The notes beneath the pieces are model-generated. The model saw only the letters and a list, made by a program, of their open reading frames with translations, did no database searches and was not told the origin of the DNA. Below are positions 25,460 through 34,666 of a stretch of 64,000 nt of DNA, piece after piece. Position 1 is the first letter of the stretch. Every line of letters starts with the position of its first letter. Source of the stretch: JBBDYG01 sp040901765 (GTDB lineage: Bacteria; Planctomycetota; Planctomycetia; Pirellulales; Lacipirellulaceae); assembly GCA_040901765.1 (NCBI GenBank), contig JBBDYG010000048.1:101534-165533 (forward strand), in the 5' to 3' direction. Made by a program: the position numbers and the translations under genes.

Positions 25460-26479
25460 ATGAGTGACGTCTTATCGCCAGCCGAGGTCGAGAGCCTGTT
25501 GCGCACGATGGATGAGACGCAGAAGGCGGATGCGGCATCCGGATCGATGCCGACATCGGGCGGACTGCGGATGCGCGAAAAAATTTCCCCCTACGACTTC
25601 AAGCGGCCCGAACGCGTCGGTAAGGACCAGATGCGCGCGCTCCAGACGCTGCACGAAGGGTTTAGCCGCAATTTCGGCGCAGCGATTTCCGCGCTGTTGC
25701 GGACCCCGGTCGAGGTCAAGCTGACCAGTGTCGACCAGCTCACGTACAGCGAGTTTGTCTTTAGCCTGGAGAACCCCACCTGCTTCAATTTGATTAAGGC
25801 GGAACCGCTCGAAGGATTGCTGATTCTCGACATCAACCCTTCGCTTTTATTTCCCATTATCGACCGTCTGCTCGGCGGCGGAAAAGAAGCGCAGACGCCG
25901 CTGAACCGGCCGCTTACAGAGATTGAATTGCGGCTCGTGGGACGGATCACCGACCTGTTTCTCAAGGAGATGCGACGCACTTGGGAGACCGTTCTTCCGC
26001 TGGAGCTATCGGTAGATCGCGTCGAGAGCAACCCGCAACTCGTTCAGATCGTCCCGCCGAACGAAGTGGTCGTGCTGATCAGCTTCGAGCTTGGCCTGGG
26101 TGAAGTCCGAGGCATGATGAACCTGTGCATTCCGTTCAACGCCATCGAGCGGATCGGAAATCAACTCAGCTCCAATAGTTGGGTCAGCTACAGCCGGCGC
26201 GAGCCGTCGGCGGAATCGATGCAAAGCATCAGCGACCGCCTCAGCGGGGCGATCGTGGAGGTGGTTGTCGAATTGGCCGAGACCAATCTTTCCACTGCCG
26301 ACTTGATTGCGTTGCGCGTCGGCGACATCATCGCCACCGAGCAGGACGTGCGGCACCCGCTGACCGTGTCGATCGAAGGCCGGCCGAAGTTCCATGCATC
26401 GCCCGGCGCCTACAAGGGCCACAAAGCGATTCAGGTAACGGGTTCCATCCAAGAGCGGCACCTCGTCGCTGGACGCTAA
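25460..26479 (+). CDS. fliM: flagellar motor switch protein FliM
   Basis: FliM sits in the C-ring of the flagellar basal body, binds CheY-P at its N-terminus and sets rotation direction. The product is 339 aa from the ATG at 25460, with AGGAG six bases upstream. The N-terminal MSDVLSPAEVESLLRTMDE is the usual signalling peptide and linker. The middle domain carries YDFKRPERVGKDQMRALQTL (about 45-64), FSRNFGAAISALLRTPVEVK and LLILDINPSLLFPIIDRLLG (about 115-134); the C-terminal SpoA domain (about 250-335) ends in QVTGSIQERHLVA. It stands alone among housekeeping genes, with no other flagellar gene within the window. Confidence 0.94.
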   Translation: MSDVLSPAEVESLLRTMDETQKADAASGSMPTSGGLRMREKISPYDFKRPERVGKDQMRALQTLHEGFSRNFGAAISALLRTPVEVKLTSVDQLTYSEFVFSLENPTCFNLIKAEPLEGLLILDINPSLLFPIIDRLLGGGKEAQTPLNRPLTEIELRLVGRITDLFLKEMRRTWETVLPLELSVDRVESNPQLVQIVPPNEVVVLISFELGLGEVRGMMNLCIPFNAIERIGNQLSSNSWVSYSRREPSAESMQSISDRLSGAIVEVVVELAETNLSTADLIALRVGDIIATEQDVRHPLTVSIEGRPKFHASPGAYKGHKAIQVTGSIQERHLVAGR

Positions 26480-26540
26480 GGGAGTGGGATTCGTTTGGAA
26501 CGCCGAGCACGCGTCGCTATTCCAATCTCGGTGCGACGTT

Positions 26541-26546
26541 TATAAT
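26541..26546 (+). promoter_or_regulatory. possible -10 element upstream of trxB
   Basis: A TATAAT at 26541-26546 is perfectly the -10 consensus, 48 bases before the trxB start; I see no clear -35 at 17 bases upstream, so this is a weak prediction. Confidence 0.3.
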
Positions 26547-26593
26547 TCTGCCCTTAACTTTCATTGCGGGATTCATCGAGGAAGGACGCACCA

Positions 26594-27640
26594 TTGCCTG
26601 AACACGTTGTAATTGTTGGAAGCGGGCCAGCCGGTTGGACGGCCGCCATTTATGCGGCACGCGCGAATCTCAAGCCGCTCGTGATCGAAGGCGCCATCAC
26701 CGAGGAAAACCGCCAGCAGGGAACTTTGCCGCTGGGGCAACTGGCATTGACCACCGAGGTCGAAAACTACCCCGGCTTTCCCGCCGGAGATTTGAGCCAT
26801 TATCTGCGCTCGGCACTACCTGAGGAGCACCATTGGCTCGCCGACCAGCATCACAAGCAAGGATGTTCGGGGCCGGAGCTGATGCAACTCATGCGGCAGC
26901 AAGCCGTTAACTTTGGCACCCGTATTATTACCGACGACATTACGACCATCGAACTCGGCAACCACCCCTTTCGCATGAAGTCGCTCGAAGGCCAGGAGTT
27001 CGAAGCGCTGTCAGTGATTGTCGCTACCGGCGCTCGGGCGAACTATTTGGGCCTCGATTCGGAAGACGCCTACAAGAACTTGGGCGTGAGCGCGTGCGCC
27101 GTGTGCGACGGAGCATTGCCGCGGTTCCGAAATAAGCCGGTGGTGGTCGTCGGGGGTGGCGATTCCGCGGTGGAAGAGTCCGATTATCTCTCGAAGTTTG
27201 CCAGCAAGGTCTATCTCGTCCATCGCCGCGACGAATTGCGAGCCTCGAAGATCATGGCCGACCGAGCCATGAAGAATCCAAAGATCGAACCGGTGTGGAA
27301 TTCGGTGGTCATGGAAGTCAAGGGAATGGAACAACACGGTGTGACGGGAGTGCGAGTTCAATCGACCGTCGACAACTCGAATCGCGATTTAGAAGCGTCG
27401 GGCATGTTTGTGGCAATCGGGCACACGCCCAACACGCGATTCGTCGAAGGGCAAATCGCATTGACGCCCAAGAAGTACATCCGCTGGACCGTGCCGTTCC
27501 GTACCAACACGAGCGTCGAGGGAGTGTTTGCGGCTGGCGACGTGGCGGACGACTATTATCGCCAGGCCGTGACCGCCGCAGGCACCGGCTGCATGGCCGC
27601 ACTTGACGCGGAGCGGTGGCTGGGAGCGAAGGGATTTTGA
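26594..27640 (+). CDS. trxB: thioredoxin reductase (NADPH)
   Basis: 348 aa. The TTG at 26594 is chosen since GAGGAAGGA lies 7 bases upstream and the FAD fold starts right after (VVIVGSGPAGWTAAIYAARA). The active-site motif is CAVCDG (about 159-164, usual CATC), followed by the NADPH fold VVVVGGGDSAVEESDYL (about 174-190) with HRRDELRASKIM, and the C-terminal TSVEGVFAAGDVADDYYRQA for the second FAD contact. An extra loop (about 77-90, EEHHWLADQHHKQGCSGP) is longer than in E. coli TrxB. Monocistronic. Confidence 0.95.
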   Translation: MPEHVVIVGSGPAGWTAAIYAARANLKPLVIEGAITEENRQQGTLPLGQLALTTEVENYPGFPAGDLSHYLRSALPEEHHWLADQHHKQGCSGPELMQLMRQQAVNFGTRIITDDITTIELGNHPFRMKSLEGQEFEALSVIVATGARANYLGLDSEDAYKNLGVSACAVCDGALPRFRNKPVVVVGGGDSAVEESDYLSKFASKVYLVHRRDELRASKIMADRAMKNPKIEPVWNSVVMEVKGMEQHGVTGVRVQSTVDNSNRDLEASGMFVAIGHTPNTRFVEGQIALTPKKYIRWTVPFRTNTSVEGVFAAGDVADDYYRQAVTAAGTGCMAALDAERWLGAKGF

Positions 27641-27644
27641 AGAA

Positions 27645-27716
27645 GCTGTTAGCCATTAGCCGTTAGCTATTAGCCAGAAGGGACAAGCCATTTTCTGGCT
27701 CACGGCTGACGGCTGA
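27645..27716. repeat. intergenic inverted repeat, GGCTGTCGGCTA family, copy 2
   Basis: GCTGTTAGCCATTAGCCGTT and AGCTATTAGCCAGAAG lead into TTCTGGCTCACGGCTGACGG. The sequence has drifted from the copy at 18861-18935 but keeps the word order. Lies between trxB and asnS. Confidence 0.65.
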
Positions 27717-27735
27717 TTCCACTGTGAAATTGATC

Positions 27736-29129
<1,394 letters not shown>

Positions 29130-29130
<1 letters not shown>

Positions 29131-29230
29131 TAGGTCAGGCTGTGCCTGACTCCCCTCTCAAGAGCAGCGCTGCGTCTGGTGAGGGCTCGCTACGAGAGTG
29201 AGGGCTCGCGTCAGGCACAGCCTGACCTAC
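29130..29230. repeat. intergenic inverted repeat, GTAGGTCAGGCTGTGCCTGAC
   Basis: TAGGTCAGGCTGTGCCTGAC is matched by GTCAGGCACAGCCTGACCTA 80 bases further on, between the convergent asnS and GTPase genes. It overlaps both stop regions and could serve as a two-way transcription block. Confidence 0.8.
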
Positions 29231-30153
29231 GAGAGTTGCGTCAGCAGCCAGCCGAACGGCTCCACGACTCCGTGCGGTTCGATGCGCAGCGGGGCTTGGC
29301 GGCGGCGGCCGCCGACGTCGTGCCACACCGATGCCCCGGCAACGGAGCCGGCAAACACGCGCGTGTTGGGAAACCGCGATTGGCAGTCGTGAAGCAGCGA
29401 AGTCGCATGATTTTCAGCGAAGGCCGTTGGGTTGTCCGCGCATGTTTGACACGTATCGGCTTTCGTCAGAACGAGCGCGAGCGGCCGCTTTTCGCGGCGG
29501 CGCTTGAGCCGCCCGATGCGGCCGGTGGCTCGTGGGGTCAGTTCGCTGAGCAACGTCATTAGCTTCAGCGTGACGAAATCGTCCGCGTGATCTCCCGCCT
29601 GCAACCGTTCCGCATCGGCCAGAACGACAACTGCGGAGCATCGTGCGAGCAAGCCGCGAATTGCCGGATAGCGGCCTTCGTGATCGACCTCTTCGGCCAG
29701 CGCTTCCCCCGAAATGTCGGGAAGCACTAACTCGAACGCCTGTTTCTTACGGCCGCAATACATTTGGAACTGAACCCAATCCCAATCTTCGGGATTGCGC
29801 GAGGTGCGGTCGGGGTACCATCCCGACGCGAGCGCCGTGGTGGTGGTCTGTTGGAGTGAGATCGAATGGGGGCCGCGGAAAGTTGCCCGCAGCGCGCCCA
29901 CACGGCGGATGAGCATGTCCATCAACATGCCGAGGTAGATCGTCTTGCCGACCCCGCTGGCACCGAGCACGGCGATAAAATGGGTTTTGGCTCTGAGCTT
30001 TGTGGCTTGCCGCGCAAGCGCTAGCGGCGCCGAGCAGCCGTGGCACCGCTCGGCGGCAAGGCAATTTTCGTGTCCGCACACAATGCAATCGAGCGCGGCC
30101 GACTGCTGCGTGAGGAAATAAGTTTCGAGCGGAAGTTGAATGGTGTGGGACAT
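29227..30153 (-). CDS. zinc-ribbon P-loop GTPase-like protein
   Basis: 308 aa. An N-terminal zinc ribbon (CIVCGHENCLAAERCHGC, about 23-40) precedes a GTPase domain: Walker A LGASGVGKTIYLG (about 63-75), switch/Walker B LVLPDISGEAL (about 143-153, DxxG) and the base-specific motif LVLTKADT (about 226-233, T-K-A-D for NKxD). This resembles the DO-GTPase/TRAFAC-like GTPases that occur in gene groups with effector modules; the name is by pattern only. It is the last of three minus-strand genes (coiled-coil protein, SUMF1 protein, GTPase), separated from the middle gene by a repeat. The arrangement suggests a signalling or conflict module, see findings. Confidence 0.72.
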   Translation of the reverse strand: MSHTIQLPLETYFLTQQSAALDCIVCGHENCLAAERCHGCSAPLALARQATKLRAKTHFIAVLGASGVGKTIYLGMLMDMLIRRVGALRATFRGPHSISLQQTTTTALASGWYPDRTSRNPEDWDWVQFQMYCGRKKQAFELVLPDISGEALAEEVDHEGRYPAIRGLLARCSAVVVLADAERLQAGDHADDFVTLKLMTLLSELTPRATGRIGRLKRRREKRPLALVLTKADTCQTCADNPTAFAENHATSLLHDCQSRFPNTRVFAGSVAGASVWHDVGGRRRQAPLRIEPHGVVEPFGWLLTQLS

Positions 30154-30218
30154 AATCGGTGCGTGTGGTCAGCGGCTAAAGCTGTGCGCGGTGATTGGGC
30201 GTGGCGAGTTTCTGGACA

Positions 30219-30314
30219 GGGATCAGGGGTCAGGATTCAGGGGTCAGGGAAAGAACAGGCGGCCAAGCCGCAGTGGCATTTCCCCTGACCCCTGCATCCT
30301 GAATCCTGACCCCT
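30219..30314. repeat. intergenic inverted repeat, GGGGTCAGGATTC family, copy 2
   Basis: Alternating GGATCAGGGGTCAGGATTCA and GGGGTCAGGG on the left face CCTGACCCCTGCATCCTGAA and TCCTGACCCC on the right. Same family as 860-948. It lies between the GTPase and SUMF1 genes. Confidence 0.75.
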
Positions 30315-30361
30315 TTCCCGTCACCATAAATGTACGACTCGTGAAACTTCCCGCGCCTGTT

Positions 30362-31684
30362 CTAAGCGGTCGCGGTTGCAGCGGGGATGACTTCGACTTC
30401 GGCAGCGACTTGAGTCTCGCGCCCAATTCCGCTTCCGAAGGCATGGGCGGACTCTAAACTTGCCAGGTTGGTCATCGGGACGGCCAATCGAAAGCCGATG
30501 TTGGGCCGACGGGCGAGCGGATGCTCGCCGCTTTGGAAGTGACACGTGGCCTGATTCTCAAAGTAGGTGTCGAACGCGCCGCCGCGAATGCTGCGCAGCG
30601 CGGCCGGAACCGTAACATTCGTCGGCATCGAATCCGCCAGGTTCGAGGCGGACCACTCCCAAACGTTGCCGATCAACTGGTACACACCACCAACCGAGAC
30701 GCCATCGGGGTGGGCGTCAACCGGGAGTGGTCCATTGTCGCCAGCGCCCCAAATGCTGGCGCGACGGGAGTCGAACGAATCGCCCCACGGGTATCGCCGC
30801 TGCGTGAGCCGACCGGGCGCCGACTCGATGGGCCACGCCCCGGCTTTCGTCCACTCGGCGTCGTTGGGAAGTTGCTTGCCGACCCAACGCGCATACGCCG
30901 CCGCTTCGTACCAACTGATGCCGACGACCGGCAGATTCGTTTGGCCCTCGGGATAGCGACCGTCGGCCCAATACCGCGGCCCCGGCTGCCCCGACTGGTC
31001 GATGAAGTCAAACATCGCCGGCAGCGCTTCCTCGGGCCAGAAGTCAAGCTCTTCGTAACCGCCTTCATCGACAAAGTGTTGAAAGTCGGCATTCGTGACC
31101 GTGCAGCGGTCGAGGTAACAAGCTTCCACCGGCATCAGTCCACGACCGGCCCGCGGCGTCGGCGCTTCATAAGCACCGTGGCCGAGGGTCGCCTGCTCCG
31201 CCGCGTGACCGATTAATACCCGTCCGGCTGGCACCAGCGACATCCGTTCGTCGAGCACGCGGATGGCGCGCATCCACTGGGTGGGCGATAGGTGCCGGCA
31301 GGTCTCTGGCCGCAAGAGCAGCGCATACCTTCCCGTGGCGAGCATCGATTCAACCAGCGTGCCTCCGGTGGGGTCGAGCGCATTGGGCAGCGCCGCCACT
31401 CGCGGTGGATGGACCGCGCGGGGCGTGCTCGCCTCGACCGCCGATTCGCCCGGCTCGGTCGAAGGTATTCCGGGAATCAGGCCCGACCACTTCCGTGTCG
31501 CGATCGGCGACCGGGGCAACGCCGTGACGCAGGCCACGCACAGGCCCAGAGCGCCGCCGCCCAACAGCACTGGATTCTGCCAACTCAGGCCGCAGGCGAA
31601 CACAATGCCGCTCACGGCGGTGATCATCCAACGGGGAATGCGTTCATCAAAAAACAACGGTGCAGCCATCGCGGTGGTGCTCAT
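30362..31684 (-). CDS. membrane-anchored SUMF1/FGE-sulfatase-domain protein
   Basis: 440 aa. Two hydrophobic helices near the N-terminus (about 21-58) anchor a large domain of the formylglycine-generating-enzyme fold: VEACYLDRCTVTNADFQHFV (about 198-217), LPVVGISWYEAAAYARWVGK (about 263-282), LPNDAEWTKAG, VYQLIGNVWEWSAS (about 338) and RGGAFDTYFENQATC, PNIGFRLAVP at the end. In true FGE the paired catalytic Cys follow RGGS; here the equivalent positions are not Cys, so catalysis of sulfatase maturation is unlikely and a binding or structural role is more probable. The region before the domain (about 100-170) is basic and unassigned. Middle gene of the three-gene minus-strand module. Confidence 0.82.
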   Translation of the reverse strand: MSTTAMAAPLFFDERIPRWMITAVSGIVFACGLSWQNPVLLGGGALGLCVACVTALPRSPIATRKWSGLIPGIPSTEPGESAVEASTPRAVHPPRVAALPNALDPTGGTLVESMLATGRYALLLRPETCRHLSPTQWMRAIRVLDERMSLVPAGRVLIGHAAEQATLGHGAYEAPTPRAGRGLMPVEACYLDRCTVTNADFQHFVDEGGYEELDFWPEEALPAMFDFIDQSGQPGPRYWADGRYPEGQTNLPVVGISWYEAAAYARWVGKQLPNDAEWTKAGAWPIESAPGRLTQRRYPWGDSFDSRRASIWGAGDNGPLPVDAHPDGVSVGGVYQLIGNVWEWSASNLADSMPTNVTVPAALRSIRGGAFDTYFENQATCHFQSGEHPLARRPNIGFRLAVPMTNLASLESAHAFGSGIGRETQVAAEVEVIPAATATA

Positions 31685-31708
31685 CTTCAACTGCCCCAAA
31701 GGGAATTG

Positions 31709-32362
31709 TCATTTGCGTTCGGCGCGCCGGTCGGCGGCTTGCCGACGGAGTTTACCGAATTGCGCCAAAATTGAGCCGAGCACCGGGTCGCCAGCGGCGC
31801 CCGCGGTCGAATTTCCTTCACCTCGGGAACGGACCTCGAGCAGTTCCGACACCCGCTGGAATTCTTCCGTCCAACGAAGCTGCTGTTCCAAGTGCTGTGA
31901 CTTCTCGGCCTCCATGTTCTTTTCGAACTCCAACTGCCGCGAACGCGCCAGTTGCAGTTCGCTCACTAACTCAGCACGCTTACTGTCGGAGCGACGAAGT
32001 TCGTCGGTCCGTTCCAGCAGCAGGTCGCGTAATTCGCTGATCAGTTTCTTCGCCTCGCTCAGTTCGGCAAGCTGCTCTTCCTTGCTACCGGTTGGCGTCT
32101 GGGCAAGGCGTTGCATCTCGGCCGCGATGCCCGCACGCTGCTCTCCGATCGCGGCCCGTTCCGCCGCCAACTCGACCTGGCAGCGGTCGAGATGCTTTTG
32201 GTAGGCCTCGAGCGCGGCAACCGATTCACTTAGATCCCGATCCACCTCATTCTGGGTGGCGGAAAGCTCGGCGAACCAGTCCCGCAAGGGGGCGATGTCT
32301 ACCGTGGTGCAAGTCAACGCAGCCTCACGGGTGAGCTGGGGCGGCCATGCCCGCGACCACAA
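31709..32362 (-). CDS. coiled-coil protein, possibly exported or membrane-linked partner
   Basis: 217 aa, start uncertain (TTG at 32362 or TTG at 32317). Nearly the whole chain from about 32 to 175 is heptad-rich (EVDRDLSESVAALEAYQKHL, AAERAAIGEQRAGIAAEMQR, LSEAKKLISELRDLLLERTD, ELRRSDSKRAELVSELQLAR), i.e. a long parallel or antiparallel coiled coil, with a short basic C-terminal tail (LRRQAADRRAERK). No enzyme motif or signal peptide. It leads the module with the SUMF1 protein 24 bases downstream and the GTPase. A scaffolding or sensor role is plausible, without direct support. Confidence 0.7.
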   Translation of the reverse strand: MWSRAWPPQLTREAALTCTTVDIAPLRDWFAELSATQNEVDRDLSESVAALEAYQKHLDRCQVELAAERAAIGEQRAGIAAEMQRLAQTPTGSKEEQLAELSEAKKLISELRDLLLERTDELRRSDSKRAELVSELQLARSRQLEFEKNMEAEKSQHLEQQLRWTEEFQRVSELLEVRSRGEGNSTAGAAGDPVLGSILAQFGKLRRQAADRRAERK

Positions 32363-32479
32363 AAAAAATCGAGATGAGAAAAAGTCGATGGAAAAGTTTG
32401 CCGGATACTGGCCGCGCTGTTCACGCGGCTATTACCCGACACTGGAACCGTAGCTTACGGTTGGGAAGATGCAAGCCGC

Positions 32480-32561
32480 GGATTTGGGATTTGGGTTTTG
32501 GGATTTGTTAGCCGCGACGCCCACTACGGCGGGCAGGCTTCGTCCTCGGAGCGGAGCGCGT
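32480..32561. repeat. intergenic repeat, GGGATTTGGGATTTG...TTAGCCGCGACGCC family, copy 2
   Basis: GGATTTGGGATTTGGGTTTT precedes TTAGCCGCGACGCCCACTAC and GGCGGGCAGGCTTCGTCCTC. Between the divergent coiled-coil and small membrane genes. Confidence 0.75.
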
Positions 32562-32612
32562 TCTCGCGCATGGATTGATAAACGGTCGAAATACGATAAG
32601 AATATCGCCCTT

Positions 32613-32963
32613 ATGCCCAAGCCCAAAAACCAACCGCGCGACGAGCCTTACGAGCAGAACGAAAGCCAGGCGAGCAAGGCGGTAACGATTGTGTGGTCGC
32701 TGTCGGTTGTAATGGTGCTGGCTTGCACGCTGATGGCGTTGGCCGCCCGCCTGCTCCACTGGGCGCTGCCCAATGCGGATAAGTTGCCCGTGCTGGAGGC
32801 CTTCGCCCTGTTTGCGGCGTGCGTCGTCGGCGCGGTCTCACTCGTGCTGCTGCCGGTCGTGTACCGCGTCCGCCGAATCCCGCCCCCTATCGCACTGGTC
32901 GTCTTTGGCGCGATCGTGGCAGCGGCGCCGTGGCTGATTGTGGCAATTCGGAGCGTGCAATAG
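32613..32963 (+). CDS. small integral membrane protein, unknown
   Basis: 116 aa from the ATG at 32613 (the longer open frame upstream is repeat sequence). After a charged N-terminus (KPKNQPRDEPYEQNESQASK) there are three predicted membrane helices: VTIVWSLSVVMVLACTLMAL (about 24-43), LEAFALFAACVVGAVSLVLL (about 60-79), and IALVVFGAIVAAAPWLIVAI (about 92-111). There are no motifs of a known transporter or enzyme. Function unknown. Confidence 0.65.
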   Translation: MPKPKNQPRDEPYEQNESQASKAVTIVWSLSVVMVLACTLMALAARLLHWALPNADKLPVLEAFALFAACVVGAVSLVLLPVVYRVRRIPPPIALVVFGAIVAAAPWLIVAIRSVQ

Positions 32964-32979
32964 GCGCTCGAATCGGAAA

Positions 32980-33115
32980 TCACCACGGCGGCACGGAGAT
33001 CACGGAGATAGGAAAGAGAGCAGTTGACTGACGCGAATTTAACGCGTGCTCGTTCCATGACAGTATTCCACTTCGCTTCTCTGTTCTTCTCCGTGTCCTC
33101 CGTGCCACCGTGGTG
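32980..33115. repeat. intergenic inverted repeat, CACGG(C/A)GG(A)CACGGAG family
   Basis: ACCACGGCGGCACGGAGATC plus ACGGAG on the left; TTCTCCGTGTCCTCCGTGCC plus ACCGTGGTG on the right, 80 bases apart. Like the repeat at 13415-13506 in style but with different words. Lies between the convergent small membrane gene and carA. Confidence 0.75.
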
Positions 33116-33153
33116 AATTCTCTCCACATAAACGATTATTCTCGACGCACTCG

Positions 33154-34299
33154 TTAGCTCCGCATTGATTCCAGAAACCGGTCGAACAGATAGTGGCTGT
33201 CGTGCGGGCCGGCGGAGGCTTCGGGGTGGTACTGCACGCTGAACGCGGCAATTTCGCGGTGGCGAACCCCTTCGATGGTTCGGTCGTTCAGGCTGCGGTG
33301 CGTGACTTCTAACCCCGCGGGAAGCGTGCTCTCATCGACGGCAAAGCCGTGATTCTGCGACGTGATCTCCACCTCGCCCGTTTGCAAATTCTGCACGGGC
33401 TGATTCGCGCCGCGGTGGCCGAATTTCATCTTGAAAGTCTTTGCACCGCAGGCGAGCGACAAAAGCTGGTGGCCGAGGCAGATGCCGAACACCGGTTTCT
33501 TACCCAGCACGCCGCGGATCGTGTTGATCGCATACTCCAGTGGCTCGGGGTCGCCCGGACCATTAGAAAGAAACACGCCGTCCGGCTCCAACGCCAGCAC
33601 GTCGTCGGCCGACGCCGTACCTGGAATAACCGTCACCCGGCAGCCCATGTCCACCAGGTGCCGGGGGATGTTCCACTTCATGCCGTAGTCGAGGGCGATG
33701 ACGTGGGGAGATTTGGGATTTGGGATTTGGGATTTGGGATTTGGGATCTCGGGCCGGCAGTTTAACAGGGTCCACTTGCTGAGTGGTTCGTTCCACTCGG
33801 CGGCGCACTCGGGGACGACTTCGCGAACCAGGTCGCGGCCCACCAGGCCGGGGCTGGCCTTCGCTTTGCGGACTAGGCCGGCGTCGTCCATGTCGGTCGT
33901 GGAAAGGACGCCCCGCATCGCCCCCTGCGACCGCAGCCTGCGGACAAGTGCCCGGGTGTCGATTGACTCGATCGCCACCACGCCCCACTGCTGCAAATAC
34001 TCGCTCAGACTCTGCTCGCTGCGGAAGTTGCTCTGCGTGCGGCTATGCTCGCGGACGACGTACCCCGCCAAGTGGGGCTTCTGGCTCTCGACATCCTCGG
34101 CGTTCACGCCGTAGTTGCCGATCTGCGGGTAGGTCATCGTGACGATCTGCCCGCGATAGCTGGGATCGGTGAGGATCTCCTGGTAGCCCGTCATCGAGGT
34201 GTTGAAACAGACCTCGCCGTCGACCTCACCGGCGGCGCCAATCGAGGTGCCGGTGTAGACGGTGCCGTCTTCGAGCGCGAGTTTTGCGGGAGAATCCAT
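33154..34299 (-). CDS. carA: carbamoyl-phosphate synthase small subunit with a repeat insert in the linker
   Basis: CarA hydrolyses glutamine and passes ammonia to CarB for carbamoyl phosphate, used in pyrimidine and arginine synthesis. 381 aa. The N-terminal CPSase_sm_chain domain (FNTSMTGYQEILTDPSYRGQ, about 32-51; YPQIGNYGVN) is joined to the glutamine amidotransferase domain (VFLSNGPGDPEPLEYAINTI, about 249; FGICLGHQLLSLACG with nucleophile Cys about 281; NQPVQNL; SQNHGFAVDE; YHPEASAGPHDS with His-Glu). Between the domains, residues about 184-204 are three IPNPKSQ copies encoded by a 7-bp tandem repeat, absent from other CarA proteins I know. The catalytic triad is intact, so the enzyme is probably functional. 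carB is not adjacent. Confidence 0.95.
   Translation of the reverse strand: MDSPAKLALEDGTVYTGTSIGAAGEVDGEVCFNTSMTGYQEILTDPSYRGQIVTMTYPQIGNYGVNAEDVESQKPHLAGYVVREHSRTQSNFRSEQSLSEYLQQWGVVAIESIDTRALVRRLRSQGAMRGVLSTTDMDDAGLVRKAKASPGLVGRDLVREVVPECAAEWNEPLSKWTLLNCRPEIPNPKSQIPNPKSPHVIALDYGMKWNIPRHLVDMGCRVTVIPGTASADDVLALEPDGVFLSNGPGDPEPLEYAINTIRGVLGKKPVFGICLGHQLLSLACGAKTFKMKFGHRGANQPVQNLQTGEVEITSQNHGFAVDESTLPAGLEVTHRSLNDRTIEGVRHREIAAFSVQYHPEASAGPHDSHYLFDRFLESMRS
33709..33748. repeat. 7-bp tandem repeat (GGGATTT)n inside carA
   Basis: Five to six tandem GATTTGG units lie in frame inside carA and encode the IPNPKSQ repeat. The same heptamer heads the intergenic repeats at 25336, 32480 and 34299. Confidence 0.9.
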
Positions 34300-34381
34300 T
34301 TGGGATTTGGGATTTCAGATTTGGGATTTGTTAGCCGCGACGCCCACCACGGCGGGTAAACTGCGTCTTCGAAGCGGAGCT
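34299..34381. repeat. intergenic repeat, GGGATTTGGGATTTG...TTAGCCGCGACGCC family, copy 3
   Basis: TTTGGGATTTGGGATTTCAG, TTGGGATTTGTTAGCCGCGA and CGCCCACCACGGCGGGTAAA lie immediately upstream of carA, so this family flanks and penetrates the same gene. Confidence 0.8.
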
Positions 34382-34666
34382 CGTATTTCAAAATGCGTGA
34401 GCGCGTCGTCCTCGACCGCGGCGAACCGCTACAACCCGCACAATAGCTCGTGAGGTCACAGGCCTTCAGCACGGAGGATTCAGCGCCGATAGCAATCGTA
34501 GGCTGTGGGTCTCTGGTTGATCAAGCCACACCTCGGCACATCAACCGGTCAGCCGATTTAGGAGGGTTTTCGCCCCCGGCGAGCGAAAGCCTTCCTTTTT
34601 TCGTAGCCGGAGGGCCACGCCCTCCGGCGTCCGGACCACATGGTGGTCCGGCTATTCGGCCGTTTC
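34382..34666. other. intergenic region with a palindromic repeat (34601-34653)
   Basis: No gene is evident. TAGCCGGAGGGCCACGCCCT and CCGGCGTCCGGACCACATGG then TGGTCCGGCTA form a strong hairpin-like repeat (34601-34653) close to the stop of the ABC permease, where it could stop transcription. Confidence 0.5.

Noticed and set aside
33709..33748. Heptamer repeats as a possible CRISPR array
   Set aside because: The units are directly tandem with no unique spacers and lie inside a coding gene.
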